Source: an uncultured Muribaculaceae bacterium (GTDB lineage Bacteria > Bacteroidota > Bacteroidia > Bacteroidales > Muribaculaceae). From it: a DNA stretch of 53,438 bases. This document shows, piece by piece, positions 1 through 8,029 of the stretch (within the stretch, counting starts at the first letter, position 1; every line of letters starts with the position of its first letter). The notes beneath the pieces were generated by a model that ran no database searches, was not told the origin of the DNA, and worked only from the letters and a program-made list of their open reading frames with translations. Location of the stretch: assembly GCA_910583675.1 (NCBI GenBank), contig CAJTYH010000021.1, positions 1 through 53,438 of the forward strand. The letters run 5' to 3'. Made by a program: the position numbers and the translations under genes.

Positions 1-48
1 TTTTCGGTGTCCGTGATTCGGCCTAATTATTCAAAAATTAACGAACTA

Positions 49-78
49 TTGTAATATAGGAAAAAGGTATTAATTTTG
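49..78 (+). promoter_or_regulatory. Bacteroidetes-type promoter of the DUF3790s-type cassette (DUF3791/DUF3990)
   Basis: TTG at 49-51 is followed after 19 bp by TAATTTTG at 71-78, which fits the Bacteroidetes primary sigma factor consensus (TTG/TTTG, 19-21 bp, TAnnTTTG). Transcription would start near 84, giving a leader of about 45 nt before the ATG at 131. Bases 1-48 show no gene. Confidence 0.6.
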
Positions 79-130
79 CAATAAATCATATCGCCGTTAA
101 AAATATAACGGCAAGCAGGAAAGCATAGTT

Positions 131-358
131 ATGGATAAGAAAGAAATTTTTGATAAAATTGAATATGTAGTATCATGCGTAGGAGCTTTTGCACAGCGTT
201 ACAAACTGTCAAATACCGAAGCATATGCTTATCTGCGCAGGTTTACAGGCATTGATTTTCTCATTGATTGCTATGCAGCAGAACATACGCTATCGATTGA
301 CGATGCAGTTTCCGATCTTCAAGCATTATGCAAACGCAACGGAGGGCGTATATCATGA
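131..358 (+). CDS. DUF3791 domain protein
   Basis: A 75-residue cytosolic, mostly helical protein with no signal peptide or membrane segment. The pattern YVVSCVGAFAQRYKLSN followed by a short helix around FLIDCYAAEHTLS resembles DUF3791. Its stop overlaps the start of the next gene by ATGA (355-358), so the two are translationally coupled. DUF3791 genes usually sit directly before DUF3990 genes in Bacteroidales and Firmicutes, which suggests an antitoxin-like or partner role for the DUF3990 protein. That role is inference from context only. The biochemical function is unknown. Confidence 0.75.
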   Translation: MDKKEIFDKIEYVVSCVGAFAQRYKLSNTEAYAYLRRFTGIDFLIDCYAAEHTLSIDDAVSDLQALCKRNGGRIS

Positions 359-843
359 TTAAATTGTATCACGGATCCAACGTTGCTATAAAGCAGATTG
401 ACCTTGCCCTAAGTAAACGAGGAAAGGATTTTGGCAAAGGATTCTATCTAAATGCCAATTGGCAACAGGCTCTTGACATGGCTGTGCGCACAAGTCGCTT
501 CCTGAATGAAGGTGAGCCTACAGTCTCCTGCTTTGAATTCTATGAAGCGAAGGCGGCCGAACAAGGTTTGAACATCAAGGTTTTTCCGGAATATTCCGAA
601 GAATGGGCTGAATTTGTAGTAATGAACCGCAAGAACAATTCCGACATTCAGGCACATCATTACGACATAGTCATAGGCCCTATAGCCGATGATACAGTCG
701 GAGTTCAAATACGCCGTTTCATCATGGGATATATGTCTGTCGCTTCCTTGATCAAAGAATTGCGGTTCAAAGGCGATCATGCCGTTCAATATTATTTTGG
801 AACATACCGCGCCATCGAATACCTCAAACGCATTGAGTTATGA
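355..843 (+). CDS. DUF3990 protein, possible ADP-ribosyltransferase-like effector
   Basis: 162 residues. I chose the ATG at 355 (overlapping the previous stop) over an earlier in-frame start at 328, because the family begins with the LYHGSN motif, here at residues 4-9. Other family-like blocks are GKGFYLN (28-33), EEWAEFVVMNR (82-92), YDIVIGPIADD (103-113) and a C-terminal QYYFGTYRAIEYL (145-157). The spacing of H6, Y31 and Q145 resembles the H-Y-[EQ] triad of ADP-ribosyltransferase folds. That is inference from motif layout, not demonstrated. It is the middle gene of three overlapping genes, so it is probably made together with two small partners, as in toxin-antitoxin cassettes. The target or substrate is unknown. 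Confidence 0.72.
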   Translation: MIKLYHGSNVAIKQIDLALSKRGKDFGKGFYLNANWQQALDMAVRTSRFLNEGEPTVSCFEFYEAKAAEQGLNIKVFPEYSEEWAEFVVMNRKNNSDIQAHHYDIVIGPIADDTVGVQIRRFIMGYMSVASLIKELRFKGDHAVQYYFGTYRAIEYLKRIEL

Positions 844-1061
844 CACAAGATATTCAATTTCAGATAGAATGCCTTACTGTCGAACTAACTGGAATGCTCA
901 TGAGCGAATACGGTTGGGACATACGCCATGCACTTGACGAACTGTATCGTTCCCAAACCTTTGCCAAGCTCAACGACCCGCTTTGCGGCCTATATTATCA
1001 AGGAGCTGTTTATATTTTCCAATACCTCAAAAACGAAATAGAAACCGGCAAAATAAGCTGA
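840..1061 (+). CDS. Small helical partner of DUF3990 cassette (DUF3791-like)
   Basis: 73 residues, starting in an ATGA overlap (840-843) with the DUF3990 stop. It has no signal peptide and is predicted helical and acidic. The block LDELYRSQTFAKLNDP followed by LYYQGAVYIFQYLKNE resembles the small protein that commonly follows DUF3990 genes. I do not know its function. The two 4-nt overlaps mean all three proteins are made from one mRNA in a coupled way. It could be a second partner or an antitoxin. The gene is followed by a hairpin terminator. Confidence 0.65.
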   Translation: MTQDIQFQIECLTVELTGMLMSEYGWDIRHALDELYRSQTFAKLNDPLCGLYYQGAVYIFQYLKNEIETGKIS

Positions 1062-1095
1062 TAATAATACATTTTATCACACTCACCTAAATATG

Positions 1096-1143
1096 CAATT
1101 GCGGCACGATTCCCGGTCAATGCCGGAATTCATGCCGCAATTG
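1096..1143 (+). terminator. Hairpin terminator of the DUF3990 cassette
   Basis: A perfect 11-bp stem (1096-1106 with 1133-1143) continues into an inner CCGG-rich helix with one bulge, 35 bp after the last stop. A short A-rich stretch follows, not a strong T tract, so it may act on either strand. Confidence 0.6.
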
Positions 1144-1187
1144 TCATAAAAACCTAAATAAACCTATGGAAACCGATATTAAACGAT

Positions 1188-1203
1188 GAAGCCGTGAGGC
1201 TTC
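1188..1203 (-). terminator. Small hairpin after the DUF2807 gene
   Basis: GAAGCC/GGCTTC (1188-1193 and 1198-1203) closes a 4-nt loop, 37 bp past the DUF2807 stop at 1241. On the minus strand it is followed by ATCGTTTAAT, a weak T-rich tail. Confidence 0.4.
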
Positions 1204-1240
1204 CTCACTCTTTATGTTTCCTATAAACAAAACCGGAAAT

Positions 1241-2140
1241 TCAATCCCGGTAATAGTTCTTCACAGAACCACCCACGCTACTGGAGGCATTGCAACGCAC
1301 AGCATTGACATAAGCCGAGCCGCCTACAGAAGCGTCTACCTCAGCATCCTGGGAGATCAAGTCGGATCCCTTGAAATCGCCTCCAGTCTCAACCTTAACC
1401 TTTATGCCTTTTGCCTGGCCATCTATTTTCACTTCACCTGAAGTGCTTGCCGAAGAATTGAGACTCACGATGCGTGCGTATTCGATTTCGAGATCACCCG
1501 AGGTGGATGCATCGGCAGAGACCACGTCAGCCTTAAGCCTGTCAATGCCTATATCACCGGAAGTGGACGCATCCGCTTTTAAGGATTTAACTTCCAGCGA
1601 TTTTATGTCCACGTCTCCACTGGTGCTTGCATACACCACGGCTTCATCAGCCTGGACGCTCCCGAGGGATATGTCACCGGATGTGGAAGCATCCACTTTC
1701 AATTTCTTTATACCCGTCAGCGGAACCGAGCATTTTATATCGGCGGAAGTGCTGGCGGTAAAACTGCTGATTTGCGGAGCCGTCACATAGACCGTTACCT
1801 TGTCACCCTTGCGGCGCAATTTATTGTTGCCGTTGGCATACTCCTTGCTCATCGTCAAGGTAAGGGTTCCGGAGTTTACACGAGCCTCCACATATTGCAA
1901 AAGCCTCTCGGTAGCAACAATCCTGACTGAAGTCTTCTGAGAGGGGGTATAATGCACGTCAATCGAAATGGAGGCATCTATGGCATTGAAATTCCCTACG
2001 TTGACATCACGTGTATATTCCGTGGGATTACCTTTGCCTGACGACATTGGATAAGACGAAGCCTGCAACGCAAATGAAGCTCCGACACCGGCCAGGGCAA
2101 GCGACAATAAAACCAGAAGAGTAACTGTAATTTTGTTCAT
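1241..2140 (-). CDS. Exported DUF2807 (head GIN domain) beta-helix protein
   Basis: 299 residues. The N-terminus MNKITVTLLVLLSLALAGVG is a signal peptide or anchor, so the protein is exported. After FNAIDASISIDVHY (about 52-65), typical of the GIN domain start, the chain holds at least six spaced copies of ASTSGD/ASTSAD/ASTSGE, roughly every 17-22 residues, between about 128 and 235. This is a right-handed parallel beta-helix pattern. DUF2807 proteins are common in Bacteroidetes and have no assigned enzyme activity; an adhesive or envelope role is often suggested. It lies downstream of rnpB on the same strand. An inverted repeat pairs its start codon region with the leader (2138-2192). Confidence 0.88.
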   Translation of the reverse strand: MNKITVTLLVLLSLALAGVGASFALQASSYPMSSGKGNPTEYTRDVNVGNFNAIDASISIDVHYTPSQKTSVRIVATERLLQYVEARVNSGTLTLTMSKEYANGNNKLRRKGDKVTVYVTAPQISSFTASTSADIKCSVPLTGIKKLKVDASTSGDISLGSVQADEAVVYASTSGDVDIKSLEVKSLKADASTSGDIGIDRLKADVVSADASTSGDLEIEYARIVSLNSSASTSGEVKIDGQAKGIKVKVETGGDFKGSDLISQDAEVDASVGGSAYVNAVRCNASSSVGGSVKNYYRD

Positions 2141-2192
2141 GTGAGAATGTTTTTAGAGTATCCCCCAGACTATCTCGGCGGGCTCTCACATG
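2138..2192 (-). promoter_or_regulatory. Inverted repeat enclosing the DUF2807 start codon
   Basis: CATGTGAGA at 2138-2146 and TCTCACATG at 2184-2192 are perfect 9-bp complements separated by 37 nt. In the minus-strand mRNA the AUG at 2140 would be paired in the 3' arm. This could limit ribosome access. The structure is seen; regulation is inference. Confidence 0.4.
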
Positions 2193-2251
2193 ATTAGACG
2201 CAGCGCACCATCGAAAAGTTGCACACAGAAGAAGAAAAAACTAAAAAAATC

Positions 2252-2659
2252 GTCAGCCGGGCGATAAGCCGGGTTCTGTAGGCGGAAAACCGCCTGTCCG
2301 TCATTTATCTATGCCATATGTTGCCATAATGGCTAAAGCAGTCTACCCCCCGGCAATGGACGAGCAGCCCTTGAATGCCGGTATACTTGACCTTGCAACC
2401 CATAAGACGTGCGGCACACCATCTCACGGTGGTGTCCGGTGGGCTCTTACCCCGCCTTTTCACCCTTGCCCCAGGGGGGTGATGACGCCGCCGTAGCGGC
2501 TCCCCCGCCTAATCATCGGGGCGGTTGTTTTCTGTCACGTTGTCTCCACGGTCACCCGCAGCTTCCCGTTAGGAAGTATGGCGCTCTTTGTTGCCCGGAC
2601 TTTCCTCACGCGGCGATCCATTGAAACGGATGCCGCCCGCGACGGACTGCCCGACTGAC
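2252..2659 (-). ncRNA. rnpB: RNase P RNA
   Basis: The catalytic RNA of RNase P, which matures tRNA 5' ends. The ends pair as helix P1: the 5' strand at 2649-2659 complements 2252-2262 near the 3' end with one G-U. The conserved core GAGGAAAGTCCGGGC is visible in minus orientation at about 2593-2607, and the conserved ACAGAA near the 3' end is at about 2273-2278. The length of about 408 nt fits a bacterial type A RNA. A T-rich run follows on the minus strand (2232-2250) as terminator. Short open frames across this segment are not genes. Ends are placed from P1 pairing and may be off by a few nucleotides. Confidence 0.93.
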
Positions 2660-2679
2660 AATTTAAAGTTCATGGGTTG

Positions 2680-2687
2680 CAAAGATA
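2680..2687 (-). promoter_or_regulatory. -7 box of rnpB
   Basis: TATCTTTG in minus orientation lies about 20 nt upstream of the RNase P RNA 5' end, matching TAnnTTTG. I see no clear -33 element. Confidence 0.5.
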
Positions 2688-2740
2688 CGAAAATTTTCCC
2701 GACCCATGTCGCTCCGAATAGTTCTTTCATCATTTTTTCG

Positions 2741-2748
2741 TACCTTTG
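2741..2748 (+). promoter_or_regulatory. -7 box of the RNA methyltransferase gene
   Basis: TACCTTTG matches TAnnTTTG and lies 28 nt before the ATG at 2777. It is divergent from the rnpB -7 box, 53 bp away. No perfect -33 element is visible. Confidence 0.5.
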
Positions 2749-2776
2749 GCAGAGCATTAGCAATATAGCAGTACTC

Positions 2777-3559
2777 ATGAAGCAACCCATAACCGCCAAT
2801 CAACGCAAACTGATCGCCTCCTTGCAACAGGCGCGCCACAGACGTGCCAACGGGCTTTTCGTCCTTGAAGGCACGCGCTCGGTGCTTGATTCCGCCCATT
2901 GTTTCGCCATAGAGATGCTCGTGGCAACAGCCGCCTGGCTTGATGAATACAGCGACCGGATTCCGGAAAACATAGGCCGGATACTTTCCGCCAGACCGGA
3001 CGAAATGAAACAGATGTCGTCCATGGTTACCCCACAGGGAGTGATTGCCGTCTGCCGAATCCCTGAAATTTCACAAGACTTCGACCTGGATGCAAACGAG
3101 CTTATCATCGCACTTGACCGCATACAGGATCCCGGCAACATGGGCACCATAATGCGTGTGGCCGATTGGTTCGGCATCAACCGCATAATCGCCTCACCCG
3201 ATACCGTAGACCTCTACAATCCGAAAGTGATACAGGCAACAATGGGTGCAATTGCACGCGTGCAGGTAGCATACCTGCCATTGCCCGAAACGCTAAGGCG
3301 GCTTGCTGCAACAGGCATGGAAATATACGGCACATTCCTCGGAGGAGAACCACTCTACACCTCCGAACTTACAACTGGAGGAGTCATCGTAATGGGAAAC
3401 GAAGGGAACGGCATATGCCCTGAAACTGCGGCGACAATCACGCGCCGACTGACAATCCTCCCATTCCCGGTTGACCACCCGACAGTTGAATCGCTGAACG
3501 TCGGGGTTGCCACTGCCATAACCGTCGCTGAATTCCGCCGACGTCTCATGATTTCCTGA
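2777..3559 (+). CDS. TrmH/SpoU-family RNA 2'-O-methyltransferase
   Basis: 260 residues; cytosolic SPOUT (trefoil-knot) enzyme expected to methylate a ribose in rRNA or tRNA using S-adenosylmethionine. The three SpoU motifs are visible: DPGNMGTIMRVADWFG (about 115-130), VIVMGNEGNGI (about 208-218) and LNVGVATAITVAEF (about 240-253). The N-terminal part (ANQRKLIASL...LFVLEGTRSV) is the usual substrate-binding domain. I chose the ATG at 2777 over a longer frame from 2588, because the extension would run into rnpB and does not look like protein. The exact RNA target cannot be told from sequence. Confidence 0.9.
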   Translation: MKQPITANQRKLIASLQQARHRRANGLFVLEGTRSVLDSAHCFAIEMLVATAAWLDEYSDRIPENIGRILSARPDEMKQMSSMVTPQGVIAVCRIPEISQDFDLDANELIIALDRIQDPGNMGTIMRVADWFGINRIIASPDTVDLYNPKVIQATMGAIARVQVAYLPLPETLRRLAATGMEIYGTFLGGEPLYTSELTTGGVIVMGNEGNGICPETAATITRRLTILPFPVDHPTVESLNVGVATAITVAEFRRRLMIS

Positions 3560-3564
3560 GATCC

Positions 3565-3610
3565 AAATTTCTCAATTTCTTAATTTCTGTATTTCTAAAT
3601 TTCTATTTCC
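3565..3610 (+). repeat. AATTTCT-type octad repeat (copy A)
   Basis: Five imperfect tandem units of about 8 bp based on AATTTCTN fill the gap between the methyltransferase stop and radA. The same kind of sequence appears at 25609-25650 (opposite strand sense) and 39474-39519. Copies A and C share the 14-mer ATTTCTCAATTTCT. Confidence 0.6.
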
Positions 3611-3620
3611 TATCCCACAC

Positions 3621-5000
3621 GTGGCCAAGACAAAAGAAAAAACACGCTGGTTTTGCACCGAGTGCGGTGCCGGAGCCTCCAAATGGGAAGGCCGGTGCCC
3701 GGCATGCGGTGCATGGAGCACCATGGTAGAGGAACGTATCACCACCTCTCCCCGCAAGGTCTCACTCTCGCGAAACAAGAGCAACGCAAACCGAAGCATC
3801 CCGCAGAAAGTATCTGAGATAAAGGCATCGGAGGAAGCCAGGATACACATGCCGTCGGAAGAGCTTAACCGCGTATTGGGAGGAGGACTTGTGAGCGGCT
3901 CCATGGTATTGATCGGAGGTGAACCGGGCATAGGCAAGAGTACCCTGGTGCTTCAGAACATACTTTCCATAAAAAGCCGCCGCATACTCTATGTCTCCGG
4001 CGAGGAGAGCGCCATGCAGATCAAGATGCGGGCAGACCGCATAGGGCGCATGAGCGACAATTGCTACATTGTCACCGAGACATCGCTAGAAACGATATTC
4101 GAGCACATAGCGGAAATCGAACCGCAACTCCTTGTCGTAGACTCGATACAGACCATAGCATCAGATGCGATAGAGTCCGCTGCCGGAAGCGTGAGCCAGG
4201 TACGCGAATGCGCGGCAAGCCTTCTGAGATATGCCAAGGAGGAGAACGTGCCGGTTCTGCTGATCGGCCATATAAACAAGGAGGGATCGCTGGCAGGCCC
4301 GAAGGTACTGGAACACATAGTGGATGCAGTCCTGCAATTCGAGGGTGACCGTCAATACATGTATCGCATTCTACGTGCCACCAAGAACCGTTTCGGCAAC
4401 ACCTCCGAACTGGGGGTATATGAAATGTGCCAGCGCGGATTGCGTGAAGTCTCCAACCCATCCGAAATGCTCATAAGCCGCCAGACAGACGATCAGCTGT
4501 CAGGGTGCGCCATCGGTGTCACCATAGAGGGGCAACGGCCGTTTCTGATCGAGGCGCAGGCACTTGTGAGCACAGCGGCATACGGCACACCTCAGCGTTC
4601 CGTAACAGGATTCGACTCCAAGCGCATGAACATGCTTCTTGCCGTTCTCGAAAAGCGGGTCGGCTTCAAGCTCGCGCAAAAGGATGTATTTCTCAACATA
4701 GCAGGGGGGCTCAAGGTTTCAGACCCGGCACTTGACCTTGCCGTAATAGCCGCAATACTCTCCTCAAACGTGGACATGGCCATCCAACATGGCATCTGCC
4801 TTAGCGGAGAGGTCGGACTCAGCGGGGAATTGCGTCCTGCCGCACGCATGGAACAACGTGTCCGCGAGGCTGAGAAACTCGGCATGGAGACGATAATCAT
4901 CCCGCGTGGCTCACTGAAAGGTGTAGACACATCAAAACTCGCCATAAAAGTCGTGGAGGTCAGCAAGGTTGAAGAGGCTTTCAGGCACCTTTTCGGCTAA
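3621..5000 (+). CDS. radA: DNA repair protein RadA (Sms)
   Basis: 459 residues. RadA is a RecA-like hexameric ATPase that drives branch migration during recombination and repair. A C4 zinc finger (C12, C15, C26, C29) is followed by Walker A GEPGIGKST (100-108), the RadA signature KNRFGNTSELGVYEM and a Lon-protease-like C-terminal domain. The start is GTG at 3621: it gives the family's usual N-terminus just before the zinc finger, and no upstream ATG is in frame. It lies 61 bp after the methyltransferase gene on the same strand and may be cotranscribed. An octad repeat fills the junction. Confidence 0.97.
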   Translation: MAKTKEKTRWFCTECGAGASKWEGRCPACGAWSTMVEERITTSPRKVSLSRNKSNANRSIPQKVSEIKASEEARIHMPSEELNRVLGGGLVSGSMVLIGGEPGIGKSTLVLQNILSIKSRRILYVSGEESAMQIKMRADRIGRMSDNCYIVTETSLETIFEHIAEIEPQLLVVDSIQTIASDAIESAAGSVSQVRECAASLLRYAKEENVPVLLIGHINKEGSLAGPKVLEHIVDAVLQFEGDRQYMYRILRATKNRFGNTSELGVYEMCQRGLREVSNPSEMLISRQTDDQLSGCAIGVTIEGQRPFLIEAQALVSTAAYGTPQRSVTGFDSKRMNMLLAVLEKRVGFKLAQKDVFLNIAGGLKVSDPALDLAVIAAILSSNVDMAIQHGICLSGEVGLSGELRPAARMEQRVREAEKLGMETIIIPRGSLKGVDTSKLAIKVVEVSKVEEAFRHLFG

Positions 5001-5129
5001 TCGGCGACTTCTATTTAACTAAATTTAACTCAATTAGACATAACTAATTCCATTAAATATCGTCAAATATAATTGATGTAACTGATCATAACACTTTCAG
5101 CACGCAATATTTTTCAACATTATCATACA

Positions 5130-7952
5130 ATGAAAAAAATCTTCAGAAAAGCGCTTCTGGCCATGACCGCGTTAATCGGACTCACCGCTTACGCACAGAT
5201 GGATCAGCAGCTACCGATCGACCAGGCAGTGCGCACAGGCACACTCCCCAACGGCATGACCTATTTCATCCGCCACAACGAGACGCCCAAGGGTCAGGCA
5301 GACTTCTATATCGCACAGAAAGTCGGCTCAATCCTTGAAGAGGACAACCAGCGCGGCCTTGCACACTTCCTTGAGCACATGTGCTTCAACGGTACGCAGA
5401 GCTTTCCAGGAAACGACCTCATCGCATGGCTTGAGACTGTGGGTGTGAAGTTCGGACAGAACCTCAACGCCTACACCTCGATAGACGAGACTGTATACAA
5501 CATCAGCAACGTGCCCACCGCGCGTGAAAGCGTACAGGATTCCTGCCTCATAATACTTCACGACTGGGCTGACGGATTGCTCCTCGACCCCAAGGAGATA
5601 GACAAAGAGCGCGGTGTAATCCATGAGGAATGGCGCTCACGCAACGTTGGTCAACAGCGCATCCTCGAGCAATTGCTTCCGAAAATGTACCCCGACTCGA
5701 AGTACGGATATCGTCTTCCCATCGGCACGATGGAAGTGGTTGACAACTTCCCTCCCCAGGCTTTGCGCGATTATTATGAGGCTTGGTACCGTCCCGACCA
5801 GCAAGGCATAATCGTCGTGGGCGACATTGACGTGGATCGCATCGAAAACAAGATCAAGGAGATCTTCTCACCAATCGAAATGCCCGCCAATGCAAAGCCC
5901 CGCGAATACGAGGAGGTACCCGATACCGAGGGAACCATCTATGCCATCGGCAAGGACGGCGAGATGCAGTACTCCATCTTCAACATCTATTTCAAAAACG
6001 AAGTAGTGCCACGTGAGCAGCGCAATACCATGGTATACCTGATGCAGGACTATGTTACCACAATGATCGCCAACATGCTCACCGCACGCTACAACGAGAT
6101 GGCCGCAAACCCCGACGTGGAATTTGCCGCCGCATTCGCAGGCTATGACGGATATCTGGTCGCAAACACGGAAGATGCCCTCAGCATCGGCGGTGTTGGC
6201 AAAGGCAACGACGTTATGCCCGCCTTCAAGAGCGTATACCGCGAACTGCTACGCGCCGTGCGTGGCGGATTCACCGTTTCCGAATATGACCGTGCACGCA
6301 GCGAATACCTGTCGCGTCTTGAAACCGCATACAACGAGCGCGAGAACACGGAAAGCGAGAAATATTCCCGTGAGATCACCCGCCACTTCATCGACAACGT
6401 GCCCATGCCCGGCATCGAGTATGAGTACCAGATGATGAACGCCCTGGCAAACCAGATCCCCGTGGAAGCCATCAACCAGGTGCTCCAGCAGATTGTAACC
6501 GAAGACAATCGCGTAGTGCTCATGATGCTCCCCGACAAACCCGGAGTTGTAATTCCTACCGAAGAACAGCTTGCTGCGGCAATGGGCGAGGTCAACGGCG
6601 AGAACATAGAGGCTTTTGTAGACGAGGTAAAGGCAGAACCACTTATACCTGCCCTTCCCGCTCCCGGCAAGATAGTGAAAGAGGAACCGGTAGAAAAATG
6701 GGGAGCCACGAAACTCACCCTCAGCAACGGTGTTGAAGTGATCGTGAAGACAACCGACTTCAAGGCCGACGAGATCATATTCGACGCACAGGCACTCGGC
6801 GGAACATCCGTATTCCCCGATACATACGCCAACACCCTAATCGCCTTCCCGATAATGATCGAACAGAGCGGACTTGGCGACTACACCTACAAGGACATGC
6901 AGAAATACCTGCAGGGCAAGCAGGTGAGGGTTACCCCCACATTCGACGCATATGTGCGCGACGTGGCCGGAAGCACCACCCCCAAGGATCTCCCCACCGC
7001 AATGGAGATGCTCTACATGACATTCACTAACTTCAACATCACCCCTGACGAGTTCCTGGCATCCCAGAAGCAGTATGAGGGCATTTTGAAGAACCAGGAG
7101 GCAAATCCGGAATACATCTTCCAGCGCGACCTCACCAAGGCTCTCTTCACCAACCCGCGCAAGCAGGCTCTCAGCGCCGAGGCCGTTGAGGCAGCCACCC
7201 TTGACCAGACCCTTGAGATAGCCCGCAAGATGACTGCCAATGCCGCTGATTACACATTCTATTTCGCCGGCAACATCGACATGGCCACATTCCGTCCCCT
7301 CGTGGAACAGTACATCGCCACTCTTCCAGCCGACGCTTCCAAGACAACAAAGGCTCCGCAGTTCGTGGAATCGCTCAACATCGCTCCCGGCGACAAAGAG
7401 ATCATCTTCACCACGGAAATGCAGCAGCCACAGACCTACGTGGCCATCCTCAACTACGGCAAACTCCCTTACACTATGGAGAACCGTGCCGCAGCAAGCG
7501 TAGCAGGGCAGATCCTCTCCAAGCGTCTGCTTGACAAAGTGCGCGAAGATATGGGAGCCGTATACTCCATCTGGGCAGGCGGCGGCATGGAACGTGTGGC
7601 TGACAAGAACAACACCACCATCCAGAGCACATTCCCCATGAAACCTGAACTCCGCAAGGAGGTGCTTGACGTAATCGCCGGCGAATTCAAGGACATGGAA
7701 ACCAACGTTACCCCTGAGGAACTTGCCAAGGTTGTGGAATTCTCAGTCAAGAACGTCATCGAAAGCCAGAAGCTCAACAGCGCATGGATCAACGCCATGG
7801 CAGGAGAAGCCCTCAACGGCGTGGACACCTTCCACGGTGCCGAGGAAATGTACAAGGCCATGACCCCGGCCGACATCCAGAACTACATGAAGAAGCTCAA
7901 CGCCCAGGGCAACTACCGTGTAGTCCTTCTGGAACCCGCTCCCGCCAAATAA
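5130..7952 (+). CDS. Secreted M16 (pitrilysin/PqqL-like) zinc metallopeptidase
   Basis: 940 residues with the signal peptide MKKIFRKALLAMTALIGLTAYAQ, so periplasmic or outer-membrane associated. The inverted zinc motif HFLEH at 79-83 gives ligands H79 and H83 and catalytic E82. A further glutamate ligand lies in VIHEEW (about 163-168). The length fits two M16 halves; the second half (after about 530) lacks HxxEH, as usual for the inactive half of the clamshell. Family members degrade short peptides. The gene stands alone and ends at a bidirectional terminator. No clear promoter box is seen in the 129-bp AT-rich leader. Confidence 0.93.
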   Translation: MKKIFRKALLAMTALIGLTAYAQMDQQLPIDQAVRTGTLPNGMTYFIRHNETPKGQADFYIAQKVGSILEEDNQRGLAHFLEHMCFNGTQSFPGNDLIAWLETVGVKFGQNLNAYTSIDETVYNISNVPTARESVQDSCLIILHDWADGLLLDPKEIDKERGVIHEEWRSRNVGQQRILEQLLPKMYPDSKYGYRLPIGTMEVVDNFPPQALRDYYEAWYRPDQQGIIVVGDIDVDRIENKIKEIFSPIEMPANAKPREYEEVPDTEGTIYAIGKDGEMQYSIFNIYFKNEVVPREQRNTMVYLMQDYVTTMIANMLTARYNEMAANPDVEFAAAFAGYDGYLVANTEDALSIGGVGKGNDVMPAFKSVYRELLRAVRGGFTVSEYDRARSEYLSRLETAYNERENTESEKYSREITRHFIDNVPMPGIEYEYQMMNALANQIPVEAINQVLQQIVTEDNRVVLMMLPDKPGVVIPTEEQLAAAMGEVNGENIEAFVDEVKAEPLIPALPAPGKIVKEEPVEKWGATKLTLSNGVEVIVKTTDFKADEIIFDAQALGGTSVFPDTYANTLIAFPIMIEQSGLGDYTYKDMQKYLQGKQVRVTPTFDAYVRDVAGSTTPKDLPTAMEMLYMTFTNFNITPDEFLASQKQYEGILKNQEANPEYIFQRDLTKALFTNPRKQALSAEAVEAATLDQTLEIARKMTANAADYTFYFAGNIDMATFRPLVEQYIATLPADASKTTKAPQFVESLNIAPGDKEIIFTTEMQQPQTYVAILNYGKLPYTMENRAAASVAGQILSKRLLDKVREDMGAVYSIWAGGGMERVADKNNTTIQSTFPMKPELRKEVLDVIAGEFKDMETNVTPEELAKVVEFSVKNVIESQKLNSAWINAMAGEALNGVDTFHGAEEMYKAMTPADIQNYMKKLNAQGNYRVVLLEPAPAK

Positions 7953-7964
7953 ACAGACCTAACC

Positions 7965-8020
7965 ATCTATAATAATTGACCCTGCGACCAAATGTGGTCG
8001 CAGGGTCAATTATTATAGAT
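7965..8020. terminator. Perfect 26-bp bidirectional terminator hairpin
   Basis: 7965-7990 is an exact reverse complement of 7995-8020 with an AATG loop. The GC-rich core is flanked by AT-rich arms, so each strand ends in an A/U-rich 3' arm. It lies between the convergent M16 and SPOR genes and can serve both. Confidence 0.85.
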
Positions 8021-8029
8021 CATTCACAA

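Noticed and set aside
2311..2799. Short open frames on both strands between the DUF2807 gene and the RNA methyltransferase
   Set aside because: They lie inside the RNase P RNA, whose paired ends and conserved core are clear.
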